Positions 7,716 to 16,422 are shown, counted from the first letter of the stretch. The stretch is DNA of 36,913 nt from an uncultured Prevotella sp. (GCA_900553965.1 USFX01000001.1:1-36913), one strand, 5' to 3'. Notes: generated by a model not told the origin, from the sequence alone. Made by a program: numbers and translations.

Positions 7716-8783
7716 TCAGAGCTGCGTCCGTCGGTAGAAGTCGATGTTCTCCTTTGTCAGAATCTCTATCGGCATATAGTTGACCGGCGTCACCTCTTTC
7801 TTCAGCACGATGGCCTCGAAGAGCGTTTCCACGCAGGAGTAGCCTTGCATGTAGGCGTGCTGTGCGATGAGGAACGATATGGATCCCTGCTTGAGACACT
7901 CGGCGTTCTTCGTCACCATGTCATAGCCCATTATCTGGACGTTGCGGCGGTTGCTCCGCTGAAGGAATCCGCCGACGATGTGGGCCTTGGAGTTGAACGT
8001 TATGCAGTGGTGGATGTGCGGATGTTCCTTGAAGAAGGCTTCGAGAATCTTGTCGTACTTCTCTCTCTCTTCGTCCAGCGGGAGGTTCACTTCGCTTATG
8101 GTTATATGAGGGAAGTGGTCGCGCATGTAGTGGCGGAAACCGGTTTCGCGGTTTTCCTGCTGCTTGCTGGCCACATATCCGTTTTTCATCTGCTTCATGA
8201 GCATGATTTCCTTTTCCTTCGACGCAATCAGCATGAGCATCCGTCCGGCAAAATATCCGCTGCAGAAAGAGTCCTGACCGTAAAACGACAACGGTTTCAG
8301 GTCGGGCATGTAGGAGTCGAGCAGGATGAACGGAATGTCCCTCTCGTGCAGCTCGTCGGTGAATTTTCTCGTGGCGTCCAGCGTCGACGGAACGATGATG
8401 ACGCCGTCGGGCTCTTCCTTGAGACACTGCTCGGTGACCAGTTTGAACGTCTCGGTGTTGAAGCGCTTGTAGTACATCATCTTCACGTTGACGTGGAAGT
8501 CGCGCCGTCGCTCACATGCGCTCATGGCTCCTTCTTCAATTTCCTCCCAGTAGGCCTCCGATTCGTGCTTCGGTATGATGCAGTAGAAATTGTAGGTCTT
8601 GTTGTATGCCAGCGCGCTGGCGTACATGTTCGGATGATAGTCCATCTCTTTCAGTGCCTTTTCTACTTTCTCCCGTGCTGTCTTCGAAACGTTGGGGCGG
8701 TCGTGCAGCACTCTGTCAACCGTCCCGACAGATACTCCTGAAAGTCTTGCTATATCTTTTATTCTGATTTTGTCAGTCGCCAT
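7716..8783 (-). CDS. LacI-family transcriptional regulator
   Basis: The 355-residue protein has a LacI helix-turn-helix at residues 6-50 (IRIKDIARLSGVSVGTVDRVL, hinge region ending EMDYHPN), then a periplasmic-binding-protein-like sugar domain (about 65-350) of the type that begins YNFYCIIPKHESEAYW. The substitution of GTVDRVLHDR for the common ATVSRVLNG is typical of the Bacteroidetes sugar-acid/hexuronate group. It is encoded upstream of uxaA and diverges from kdgK-eda, so it probably controls both arms in response to a hexuronate intermediate. Target and effector are inferred from position only. Confidence 0.92.
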   Translation of the reverse strand: MATDKIRIKDIARLSGVSVGTVDRVLHDRPNVSKTAREKVEKALKEMDYHPNMYASALAYNKTYNFYCIIPKHESEAYWEEIEEGAMSACERRRDFHVNVKMMYYKRFNTETFKLVTEQCLKEEPDGVIIVPSTLDATRKFTDELHERDIPFILLDSYMPDLKPLSFYGQDSFCSGYFAGRMLMLIASKEKEIMLMKQMKNGYVASKQQENRETGFRHYMRDHFPHITISEVNLPLDEEREKYDKILEAFFKEHPHIHHCITFNSKAHIVGGFLQRSNRRNVQIMGYDMVTKNAECLKQGSISFLIAQHAYMQGYSCVETLFEAIVLKKEVTPVNYMPIEILTKENIDFYRRTQL

Positions 8784-8827
8784 TCTATTGTTTTAATGGT
8801 TTATCACTAATTTAATAGTTTCTCCTG

Positions 8828-8835
8828 CAAAAATA
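8828..8835 (-). promoter_or_regulatory. -7 box of the lacI-uxaA promoter
   Basis: TATTTTTG on the minus strand, 45 bases upstream of the lacI start, matches TAnnTTTG. No confident -33 box was found. Confidence 0.5.
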
Positions 8836-9674
8836 CCAATAATTATTGAATTGCGGGAAACCGCCGCCCGATATTTTTCAAAATATTGTTGTTATGACAC
8901 GAATTTAGATGAAGTCCACGCTTATCCGGCCATTGATGGACTTCGGAATGGAGCAAAAAGAACCGTTTTTCCCAGCGCAACTTTCCATTAAATCAACTTG
9001 GCGTCACCCTCAGAACGCTGAGGCACGATGTCACATTCCTCGTACGTAATTCCTTTTCTTAATTTTAAGCCTCTGAGAGTGGGGACTTTTCAAAATAAAT
9101 CTTCCTCGGCTCCAAATTCTTGAAATATGGCGGGCGTAATTTCTTGGATATTTATCCACTTTATATCCGCTGATTTCTCAACCTTTTGATACACAACGGT
9201 TTAAAAATCGGGGCGTCTCCGTCGTTTCGCCGTTTGGCCGCGACGGGCTTGCCGTAAGGGCCCCGTTGGTCTGCCGTAAGGGCCTTGTTGCGTTGCAACG
9301 GGGCCCCCGTTGCATGACGGCGGCGGCCCCGTCGTAACCCCGGGAGGGCCTTACGGCAAGAAAATGGTGCTGTTTTTGCCCGAAAACGGCAATCAAAAAC
9401 TGACGGAAATTTCCGCTCCGGACACCCCGGGAGGCCCTCCCGGGGGTGCGGCGGCATCCGGAAGCGATGGTTTTTGCAGCTGAAACAGGGCGGAAATACC
9501 TCAAAAAGGGCCTCAGAGGGGGCAAAAACGGCAAAAAGCGGCGGATTTTGCGGAGGCAGTTTTGTAAAGATAAAAGCCACCATAACGGCCGCCGCTGAAT
9601 CTCCGCCGTATCCAAATTTCCCCCGTCAGATGAAGATTTTGTTCATTTTGTTTCGCCGTTTGAGAAATAAGTGG
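8836..9674. other. Long divergent intergenic region, lacI to kdgK
   Basis: About 950 bases separate the two start codons. The part near lacI is AT-rich and contains a small hairpin (8911-8918 with 8937-8944, GAAGTCCA/TGGACTTC). From about 9041 to 9460 it holds the dispersed element described separately. Between 9460 and the kdgK promoter I see no gene: open frames on either strand there are low-complexity and lack homology to anything I recognise. An operator for the LacI protein is expected here but I could not identify one with confidence. Confidence 0.6.
9041..9460 (-). repeat. Two-module dispersed element, copy A
   Basis: Read on the minus strand, a GC-rich palindromic module (about 9230-9460) comes first, and a conserved core of about 50 bases follows (9041-9090). 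Core landmarks shared with copy B are AAAGTCCCCA, TCTC, GGC, TTAAA and TTACGTACG in the same order. The palindromic module includes GCAACGGGGcCCCCGTTGC at 9295-9313, CCGTAAGG units at 9251 and 9273 pairing with GGGCCTTACGGCAAG at 9346-9360, and a CCCGGGAGGCCCTCCCGGG palindrome near 9427-9446. The element lies between divergent promoters. It is probably a non-autonomous repeat or RNA-forming element; its function is unknown. Confidence 0.75.
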
Positions 9675-9682
9675 TATTTTTG
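9675..9682 (+). promoter_or_regulatory. -7 box of the kdgK-eda promoter
   Basis: TATTTTTG, 52 bases upstream of the kdgK ATG, matches TAnnTTTG. TTTG at 9647-9650 is a possible -33 box, although its 24-base spacing is long. Confidence 0.55.
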
Positions 9683-9734
9683 TGGTCACAAACTGGTAAA
9701 TCTATCTATAAACAATAATAAAAATATTATTATC

Positions 9735-10757
9735 ATGGCTAAAGTGGTAACATTAGGTGAGATTATGCTCCGCCTTTCACCGAACGGCAACGACCGTTTC
9801 ATTCAGACAGATTCTTTCCGCATCATCCCCGGTGGTGGTGAGGCAAATGTGGCTATCAGCTGCGCCAACTACGGACACGACGCCTATTTCGTGAGCAAGC
9901 TGCCCGCACACGAGATTGGTCAGATTGCTGTCAACTCTCTGCGCCGCTATGGAGTCAATACCCAGTTCATCGCCCGTGGCGGTGAGCGTGTCGGTCTCTA
10001 CTATGCTGAGACCGGCGCTTCGATGCGTCCTTCAAAGGTCATCTACGACCGTGCCCACAGCGCCATCGCTGAGGCTGAGCCCGCTGATTTCGACTTCGAC
10101 GCAATCATGGAAGGTGCCGACTGGTTCCACTGGTCAGGCATCACTCCCGCCGTTTCTGACAAGGCTGCCGAACTGACCCGTCTGGCCTGCGAGGCTGCAA
10201 AGCGTCACGGCGTCACCGTTTCCGTTGACCTCAACTTCCGCAAGAAGCTCTGGACATCGGAGAAGGCTATCTCAATCATGCGCCCCTTGATGAAGTATGT
10301 CGACGTCTGCATCGGCAACGAGGAGGACGCAGAGCTCTGCCTCGGCTTCAAGCCCGACGCTGACGTTGAAGGCGGACAGACCGACGCTGCCGGATATGAG
10401 GGCATCTTCAAGCAGATGAAGGAAGAGTTCGGCTTCAAGTATGTCGTTTCCACGCTGCGTGAGAGCTTCTCCGCTACGTTCAACGGCTGGAAAGCCCTGA
10501 TTTATGACGGCAAGGAGTTCTATCAGAGCAAGCGCTACGAGATCAACCCCATCATCGACCGTGTCGGTGGCGGCGACTCTTTCTCCGGCGGTCTCATCCA
10601 CGGTCTGCTCACAAAGCCGACACAGGGCGAGGCTCTCGAATTTGCCGTAGCAGCATCTGCACTGAAGCACACCATCAACGGCGACTACAACCTCGTCAGC
10701 GTTGCTGAGGTTGAGGCTCTGGCCGGAGGTAACGCCAACGGCCGCGTACAGCGCTAA
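9735..10757 (+). CDS. kdgK: 2-keto-3-deoxygluconate kinase, PfkB family
   Basis: This kinase phosphorylates 2-keto-3-deoxy-D-gluconate to KDPG with ATP in the cytoplasm. The 340-residue product starts MAKVVTLGEIMLRLSP, typical of this subgroup, and has the PfkB signatures: the substrate-side GGGEANVAISCANYG (about residues 32-46) and the C-terminal DRVGGGDSFSGGL, with catalytic base Asp281 and its anion-hole glycines. The reading frame is open further upstream, but that part crosses the repeat and promoter, so the ATG at 9735 is the start. The eda gene follows after 33 bases. Together with UxaA and the aldolase it forms a complete altronate-to-triose route. Confidence 0.93.
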   Translation: MAKVVTLGEIMLRLSPNGNDRFIQTDSFRIIPGGGEANVAISCANYGHDAYFVSKLPAHEIGQIAVNSLRRYGVNTQFIARGGERVGLYYAETGASMRPSKVIYDRAHSAIAEAEPADFDFDAIMEGADWFHWSGITPAVSDKAAELTRLACEAAKRHGVTVSVDLNFRKKLWTSEKAISIMRPLMKYVDVCIGNEEDAELCLGFKPDADVEGGQTDAAGYEGIFKQMKEEFGFKYVVSTLRESFSATFNGWKALIYDGKEFYQSKRYEINPIIDRVGGGDSFSGGLIHGLLTKPTQGEALEFAVAASALKHTINGDYNLVSVAEVEALAGGNANGRVQR

Positions 10758-10790
10758 TAAGGACATTATTAAATACATAGATAAAGACAA

Positions 10791-11459
10791 ATGGCAAAGT
10801 TTGATAAGATAGCCGTGCTGGCCAAAATCGGCCAGACAGGTATGGTGCCCGTGTTCTATCACAAGGATGCCGAGGTTGCCAAGAAGGTCGTAAAGGCCTG
10901 CTATGACGGAGGCGTGCGCGCTTTCGAGTTTACCAACCGTGGCGATTTCGCCCACGAGGTGTTTGAGGAAGTCGTTAAGTTCGCTGCCAAGGAGTGCCCC
11001 GAGCTCGCTCTCGGTGTCGGCTCGGTCGTTGACCCCGCTACGGCTGCCCTCTACATCCAGCTGGGTGCGTGCTTCGTTGTCGGCCCGCTGTTCAACCCCG
11101 AAATCTCCAAGATCTGCAACCGCCGTCTCGTGGCCTACACACCCGGATGCGGAAGCGTTTCAGAGGTGGGCGCAGCTCAGGAGACAGGATGCGACCTGTG
11201 CAAGATTTTCCCTGGCGACGTGCTCGGTCCGAACCTCGTCAAAGGTCTCATGGCTCCCATGCCCTGGTCGAAGCTGATGGTTACGGGTGGCGTTTCTCCC
11301 GACGAGGCCAACCTCACGTCATGGATCAAGGCCGGCGTCTTCTGCGTGGGTATGGGCTCGAAGCTCTTCCCCAAGGACGTCATAGCAGCCGAGAACTGGC
11401 AGGCTATCACCGACAAGTGTGTTGAGGCACTGGGCTACATTGCTAAAGCACGCGGCTAA
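10791..11459 (+). CDS. eda: KDPG / 4-hydroxy-2-oxoglutarate aldolase
   Basis: This is a class I aldolase that splits KDPG into pyruvate and glyceraldehyde-3-phosphate, and in many species also cleaves 4-hydroxy-2-oxoglutarate. The 222 residues form a single TIM barrel. Visible landmarks are Glu46 in FEFTNRG (general acid/base), the GVGSVVDP block near 75-82, and the Schiff-base lysine Lys138 in CKIFPGD. MVTGGVSPDEANL near 162-174 is the phosphate-binding region. It is co-transcribed with kdgK. The sensor-kinase gene begins only 22 bases after its stop, so read-through into the regulatory genes is possible. Confidence 0.93.
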   Translation: MAKFDKIAVLAKIGQTGMVPVFYHKDAEVAKKVVKACYDGGVRAFEFTNRGDFAHEVFEEVVKFAAKECPELALGVGSVVDPATAALYIQLGACFVVGPLFNPEISKICNRRLVAYTPGCGSVSEVGAAQETGCDLCKIFPGDVLGPNLVKGLMAPMPWSKLMVTGGVSPDEANLTSWIKAGVFCVGMGSKLFPKDVIAAENWQAITDKCVEALGYIAKARG

Positions 11460-11481
11460 AAGCATAACAACCGAAGGTTCC

Positions 11482-14400
11482 ATGGGCATCATCGCATGCC
11501 TGTGGAGCCTTTTGTTCTTTTCAGCATGTTCACCGACGGATAGGCAGCGGGTGGACGAGCTGAATTCTCTTTCGTACGCCTATCACTACCGCAATCTTGA
11601 TTCGACCGAGGCCTGTGCCTCACGCGCATACGACATGTCGGCCCGCTACGGTAGCGGCCGTGCCGAGGCGCTCAACAATCTCGCTTTCGTCAGCATCGCC
11701 CGCATGGACTACGATGGTGCGCGCCGCCGTCTCGACGAGGCTTCTGCCGCTACCGACAATCAGGTGGAGCTGCTCGTGAGCGACGTCCTTCAGATGCGCC
11801 TCTGCCAGCGTATGTCCCGAAACCGCGACTTCTACGACTACTGCGAGCGCGCCAAGTCGCGCCTCAGCCGCATCGCCGAGGAGCGTGACGGGCTGTCCGA
11901 CAGGATGGAACGCCGCATGATATACGCCGAGACGGAGTTTGCCATCGTCAACTCCGCATACTATTATTACGTCGGACTGGAGGAGAAGTCGGCCGAGGCC
12001 CTTGCGGCCATCGATCCCGACGGACCGATCCGGCGCGACACAGCCCAATATCTCAACTACCTCTACAACATCGGAAGCGGCGGAATCCTGACCGGTGCGG
12101 CGCCGGCGGAGGTCTGCCGGCGTGAGTTCGGCGCGCTTCTCGAATGTTTCTTCATGGCCTCCCGTCACGGCTACGGCTTCTTCGAGGCCAACAGTCTCGG
12201 GGCTATGGCGGGCCAGCTCATCGTACCCGAGAACGCAGGGATGCTCCTTGACGAGAACGCCCGCACCCTCGCCCTGTTCCTTCCGGACAGTGTCGCGGCC
12301 GGTGCTGCGGCCGGATGGATGGCCGACCGCTCGCTCGAAATGTTCGAAGACTATGGCGACGTCTATCAGACGGCGGGTGCCCGGCGCACCCTTGCCTCGT
12401 GTTTCATGGCCTCGGGAGACTACGCCCGTGCCTTGACGAGCCTCGAAGAAGCCCTTGCCGACACGGCCGTCGCTCAGGCTCCGGACCTCGTCGCCAGCAT
12501 ACGCGAGCAGCTCAGCGTGGTCTTTTCGGCCCTTGACGACAAGCCGGCGAGCGATTACAACCGCAATATCTATATCGACCTGCAGGAACAGACGCGTCAG
12601 GACCGTTATCTGGAGTCGCGCGCCGGAATGCTTGACCGGGCCTCGTCCCAGCTCAACGTCATGATAGTGGCCGTGCTCGTGGCCATCCTCGTGCTTGTCG
12701 CCGTGCTCTTCCTCTTCCGCTATCTCAACCGCCGGCAGCGCTCTGACGGTGCCATGGACGAGCTGCTCCGGCCGCTGCGGGAATGGCAGGAGGCTGACCG
12801 ACGCCATTCGGAAGCCGTCGCCGACCGCATGGAAGAAATCAACGAGGCCTATGCCCTCAGCATGACTCGCATACGTCAGGGCGAGCGTCGCAGCATGGAG
12901 AACCGGGCGAAGGTGTCGCTGGCCTGCAGCGTGGTTCCGCTGATAGACCGTATAATCAACGAGGTCACGATACTTTCGTCGCGCGACGAGGCTGCCGGCG
13001 TGCGTTCGGAGCGCTACGCCTATATCTCTGAGCTGGCCTCAAAGATAAACGAACTGAACGACATCCTCACCCATTGGATTCAGATGCGACAGGGACGCAT
13101 CGACCTTCACATCGAGAGTTTTGCCCTCCAGCCGCTCTTCGACATCGTCGCCAAGGGCAAGGCGGGCTTCCGCCTGAACGGTGTGGAGCTGGACGTGCAG
13201 CCCACCGGGGCCACGGTCAAGGCCGACCGCGTCCTCACGCTCTTCATGATAAATACCCTTGCCGACAACGCACGCAAGTTCACGCCCTCCGGAGGCCGCG
13301 TCACCGTGAGCGCCCGACAGACGGACGACTATGTGGAAGTGGTCGTCGAGGACACCGGTTGCGGCCTCACCGAAGACGAGCTGGCCCGTATTTTCGAGCA
13401 TAAGATATATGACGGTCATGGCTTCGGGCTTATGAACTGCCGCGGAATCATCGACCGCTACCGCAAGATGAGCCGCATCTTCTCCGTCTGCCAGCTGTCG
13501 GCCGAGAGCTGCAAGGGTGCCGGAAGCCGCTTCTTCTTCCGTCTTCCGCGTGCGGTCATGCGCTCGCTGGTCTTCCTTATGGTCGCCGCCGGCGCCGCAA
13601 TGGTTTCCGCTGCAGCGCCGGAAGCTGCCGTTTCTCCATTGTCAGAACCTTCTGTAACCGTATCAAGAGCCCATACCACTGCGCCGGAAGGCAATCTCCC
13701 GCGGGCCAAGGCCTATGCCGACAGCGCCTATTTCTCCAATATCGCGGGTACATACGGGCGCACCCTCGCCTTCGCCGACTCCTGCCGGATGTATCTCAAC
13801 CGCCATTATCTCACCCTGCGCCCCGGCGGCCGTCTGCTGATGACGGCCGGAGGAGACGCCGCGTCGGTGCCGCCGGAAATCCAATGGTTCCGCGACAGTC
13901 TGCCGACACACTATAACATCATCCTCGACATGCGCAACGAGAGTGCCGTGGCGGCGCTTGCGCTCCATCGCTGGCAGCTCTATACATATAATAATAAGGT
14001 GTACACGCAGCTCTTCAAGGAGCTTTCCGCCGACAACACCCTGGCTGAATATTGCCGTGTGATGCAGCAGTCGCAGACCGACAAGACCATTGCCGTCATT
14101 CTTCTCGTGCTCCTTCTTGTCATCATTCCGCCCGCATACTATCTTCTCTACTACCGCCACCGGCTCTATTTCCGTTTCTGTGTCGAGCGCATACGCATGC
14201 TCAACGACATCCTTCTCAGCGACGACACGCCGTCGGAGAAGCTCCGCCGCATCGAACCGCTCACGCATGAACAATATCCCGCCGGCCTTCAGGCGGTCGT
14301 CGACAGCATTCTTGGCGCGCTCCGCGATGCCGTCTCGGCCCACCGTCGCCAGTCCGCCGGCATCGAACTTGCCGCCGACGAGTGTCGCAGGGCGGAGTAT

Positions 14401-14943
14401 GAAGAGGGCATCCTCCACATAACCAATTCCGTTTTGGACAACTGTCTGTCGACGCTGAAGCACGAGACGATGTATTATCCCAGCCGTATCGCACGGCTGG
14501 CCGACTCTGCCGACACCGACCTGAAGTCGATGGAAGAGCTCGCCGCCTACTATCGCGCCATCCATTCCATACTCACCGAGCAGGCCATGCGGCAGACCGA
14601 GCGCGTCCGTCTTCACGTAACGGCGGTCCCGGTTGTCGAGCTTACAGGTGGTGAGGATACTGGACTGTGTGTCCTCGGCGACCGCAATCTGCTGGAATAT
14701 CTCTTTGAAATCCTGCGGCGCACGGCCGGACGGCATCACCGTCGAGCCGCAGTCGGACCGCTATCTGACGTTCACCGTGCCCATGCCGCGGCAGGACGGC
14801 ATCCGGTCGGAAACCCAAGACCCCTTCGTTCCGTCCGTCGACACGATTCCTTATCTGCTCTGCCGCCAGATTGTGCGCGACCATTCCGACGCCACCCACC
14901 GCTACGGATGCGGCATACGGGCCGACGGTTGGGACGCGCGTGA
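11482..14943 (+). CDS. Tandem TPR / histidine-kinase hybrid lipoprotein (frameshifted near 3' end)
   Basis: I chose ATG 11482, which gives a lipoprotein signal with lipobox FFSAC; an earlier start at 11419 would lie inside eda. Module one: TPR-like helices (about 20-385), a transmembrane helix at about 391-414, and an intact HATPase domain with N box NTLADNARKF (591-600), G1 DTGCGL (624-629) and G2 GHGFGL (645-650). Module two: a hydrophobic segment from residue 693, a sensor region, a transmembrane helix at about 869-893, and a histidine box LKHETMYYP with His994. This layout resembles the Bacteroidetes proteins annotated DUF5112/DUF5113. After about nt 14712 this frame turns Arg/His-rich and loses family character; the true continuation lies in another frame. 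The response regulator follows. Confidence 0.85.
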   Translation: MGIIACLWSLLFFSACSPTDRQRVDELNSLSYAYHYRNLDSTEACASRAYDMSARYGSGRAEALNNLAFVSIARMDYDGARRRLDEASAATDNQVELLVSDVLQMRLCQRMSRNRDFYDYCERAKSRLSRIAEERDGLSDRMERRMIYAETEFAIVNSAYYYYVGLEEKSAEALAAIDPDGPIRRDTAQYLNYLYNIGSGGILTGAAPAEVCRREFGALLECFFMASRHGYGFFEANSLGAMAGQLIVPENAGMLLDENARTLALFLPDSVAAGAAAGWMADRSLEMFEDYGDVYQTAGARRTLASCFMASGDYARALTSLEEALADTAVAQAPDLVASIREQLSVVFSALDDKPASDYNRNIYIDLQEQTRQDRYLESRAGMLDRASSQLNVMIVAVLVAILVLVAVLFLFRYLNRRQRSDGAMDELLRPLREWQEADRRHSEAVADRMEEINEAYALSMTRIRQGERRSMENRAKVSLACSVVPLIDRIINEVTILSSRDEAAGVRSERYAYISELASKINELNDILTHWIQMRQGRIDLHIESFALQPLFDIVAKGKAGFRLNGVELDVQPTGATVKADRVLTLFMINTLADNARKFTPSGGRVTVSARQTDDYVEVVVEDTGCGLTEDELARIFEHKIYDGHGFGLMNCRGIIDRYRKMSRIFSVCQLSAESCKGAGSRFFFRLPRAVMRSLVFLMVAAGAAMVSAAAPEAAVSPLSEPSVTVSRAHTTAPEGNLPRAKAYADSAYFSNIAGTYGRTLAFADSCRMYLNRHYLTLRPGGRLLMTAGGDAASVPPEIQWFRDSLPTHYNIILDMRNESAVAALALHRWQLYTYNNKVYTQLFKELSADNTLAEYCRVMQQSQTDKTIAVILLVLLLVIIPPAYYLLYYRHRLYFRFCVERIRMLNDILLSDDTPSEKLRRIEPLTHEQYPAGLQAVVDSILGALRDAVSAHRRQSAGIELAADECRRAEYEEGILHITNSVLDNCLSTLKHETMYYPSRIARLADSADTDLKSMEELAAYYRAIHSILTEQAMRQTERVRLHVTAVPVVELTGGEDTGLCVLGDRNLLEYLFEILRRTAGRHHRRAAVGPLSDVHRAHAAAGRHPVGNPRPLRSVRRHDSLSALPPDCARPFRRHPPLRMRHTGRRLGRA

Positions 14944-15040
14944 CGACAGCAGCGGCGCGCTTGCCGACAGCTACAGCATAAAGATAACGCTACCCCGTGC
15001 CGCCGCACGCCATATCCCGCAGTCGGATGCGGTCGGGTAG
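14702..15040 (+). pseudogene. Out-of-frame 3' end of the sensor kinase (second ATPase-like domain)
   Basis: The frame one base on from the kinase frame reads PDGITVEPQSDRYLTFTVPM from about 14726, then SVDTIPYLLCRQIVRDH, RYGCGIRADGW and SYSIKITLP, ending at a TAG at 15038-15040, 23 bases before the response regulator. This is the expected end of a kinase ATPase domain (the RYGCGI block is G2-like). The switch must fall at about 14713-14728, where one surplus base (or two missing) would join the frames. It may be a sequencing or assembly error, a true inactivating mutation, or a frameshift site; I see no classic slippery heptamer. Confidence 0.75.
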
Positions 15041-15063
15041 GGACGAAATAAAACATAAAAGCA

Positions 15064-15789
15064 ATGGAAAAGTTTAAGATTATAATCGTAGAAGACGTGC
15101 CTTTAGAGCTGAAAGGCACTGAAGGTATCATACGCAGTGACATTCCCGAGGCCGAGATTATCGGCACGGCAGACTGCGAGGCTGCCTATTGGCGGCTGAT
15201 GAAGCAACAGCAGCCCGACCTCGTTCTGTTGGACCTCGGGCTCGGCGGCTCGACAACCATCGGCGTGGAGATCTGCCGTCAGACCAAGGAGGCCCACCCG
15301 TCGGTGAAGGTTCTCATCTTCACGGGCGAGACATTGAACGAGAAACTGTGGGTCGACGTGCTCGACGCGGGTGCCGACGGTATCATCCTCAAGAGCGGCG
15401 AGCTGCTCACCCGGGGCGATGTCAGGAGCGTGATGGAGGGAAAGCGCATGGTCTTCAACCAGCCGATACTCCAGAAAATCGTCGACCGCTTCCGCCAGGC
15501 AGTGGGCAGCCGCGTCGCCAGTCAGGAGGCTTTCGTCAACTACGAGATTGACGACTACGACGAACGCTTCCTCCGTCACCTTGCCCTTGGCTACACAAAG
15601 GAGCAGATTACCAACCTGCGCGGCATGCCGTTCGGCGTCAAGAGCCTTGAAAAACGGCAGAACGAACTCGTCCAGAAGCTCTTTCCCGACGGCAACGGAG
15701 GCATGGGCGTCAACGCCACGAGGCTTGTCGTGAGGGCCTTGGAGCTGCGTATTCTCGACATAGACAATCTCCGTCCCGATGAAGAATGA
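15064..15789 (+). CDS. Response regulator with C-terminal helix-turn-helix-like domain
   Basis: The 241-residue product has a receiver domain (about 1-125): acidic pair Glu10/Asp11, phosphoacceptor Asp57 in VLLDLGLGG, Thr in LIFTGE and Lys in IILKSG. The C-terminal part (about 155-235) contains DERFLRHLALGYTKEQITN followed by KSLEKRQNELVQKLF, which resembles a LuxR/NarL-like helix-turn-helix but is diverged from it. It lies 23 bases after the kinase reading and is almost certainly its partner. DNA targets are unknown; the nearby eda-kdgK and flavodoxin genes are candidates by position only. Confidence 0.9.
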   Translation: MEKFKIIIVEDVPLELKGTEGIIRSDIPEAEIIGTADCEAAYWRLMKQQQPDLVLLDLGLGGSTTIGVEICRQTKEAHPSVKVLIFTGETLNEKLWVDVLDAGADGIILKSGELLTRGDVRSVMEGKRMVFNQPILQKIVDRFRQAVGSRVASQEAFVNYEIDDYDERFLRHLALGYTKEQITNLRGMPFGVKSLEKRQNELVQKLFPDGNGGMGVNATRLVVRALELRILDIDNLRPDEE

Positions 15790-15822
15790 ACCATCTGATG
15801 ATACGATCAAACACAGATAACG

Positions 15823-16422
15823 ATGAAAAGTAAGCCGTTTGCCGTCTTGGCCCTGTCGCTTGCCGTCCTCCAGCTGTGCCTCCTTCCGGCCTCGTGGATG
15901 CTCAGTGTGCTGTTGCCCGAGAGCGGAGTGCGCAGCCTGTTGGGCAGCGAGGGCGTGCGCTGGATGCTCGGGCGTTTCACCGACATGCTCGCCGGACGTC
16001 CTCTGTCCTGCCTTCTGCTTCTCTCGGTGGCCTGGGGCTGCGTCCGTTCGAGCGGCATCTTGCGGATTTTCCGCCGCCATGCGATGCTCCAATACCGTGA
16101 GCGCATAGCCCTCGGCTTTGTCGTCTGTCTGTCCGTCGGCTATGCCGGCGTTCTGGCGTGGCTCACCCTTATGCCCCACGCCGTGCTGCTGAGCGTCACC
16201 GGCGCCCTGTTCCCGTCGCCGTTCAGCGCCTCACTCATTCCCGTCATTTCGTTCGGAGCGTGTCTCGTCGCAGTGGTCTACGGCATCGTTTCAGGCCGTT
16301 TCCGTACCGTCACGGACGTCTACCGCTCACTATTTTGCGGTATAGCCATGACCTCACCGCTATTCTTTCTCTACATCCTGCTAATCCAATTATATTATTC
16401 GGTCATGTTTATGATTGGATAA
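15823..16422 (+). CDS. Membrane protein resembling half of an AbgT transporter
   Basis: A 199-residue protein with about five to six hydrophobic helices. The block LLGSEGVRWMLGRFTDMLAGRPL followed by LLLLSVAWGCVRSSGIL (given here by ends: GSEGVRWML and VRSSGIL) resembles the N-terminal GEGLRW...GIAEKSGLL region of AbgT-type p-aminobenzoyl-glutamate transporters, which are about 500 residues long. The second half of such a transporter is absent, so it is either a short paralogue or a decayed remnant that is still open. It lies 33 bases after the response regulator and may be in its operon. The similarity is my own recollection of the family; the function is uncertain. Confidence 0.7.
   Translation: MKSKPFAVLALSLAVLQLCLLPASWMLSVLLPESGVRSLLGSEGVRWMLGRFTDMLAGRPLSCLLLLSVAWGCVRSSGILRIFRRHAMLQYRERIALGFVVCLSVGYAGVLAWLTLMPHAVLLSVTGALFPSPFSASLIPVISFGACLVAVVYGIVSGRFRTVTDVYRSLFCGIAMTSPLFFLYILLIQLYYSVMFMIG

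Noticed and set aside
9161..9615. Two minus-strand frames within copy A of the dispersed element
   Set aside because: They are Arg/Pro/Gly-rich, consist of the palindromic repeat read as protein, and have no counterpart in copy B.
11419..11481. Start of the tandem kinase at 11419
   Set aside because: It lies inside eda and would bury the lipoprotein signal; ATG 11482 places the lipobox at the right distance.
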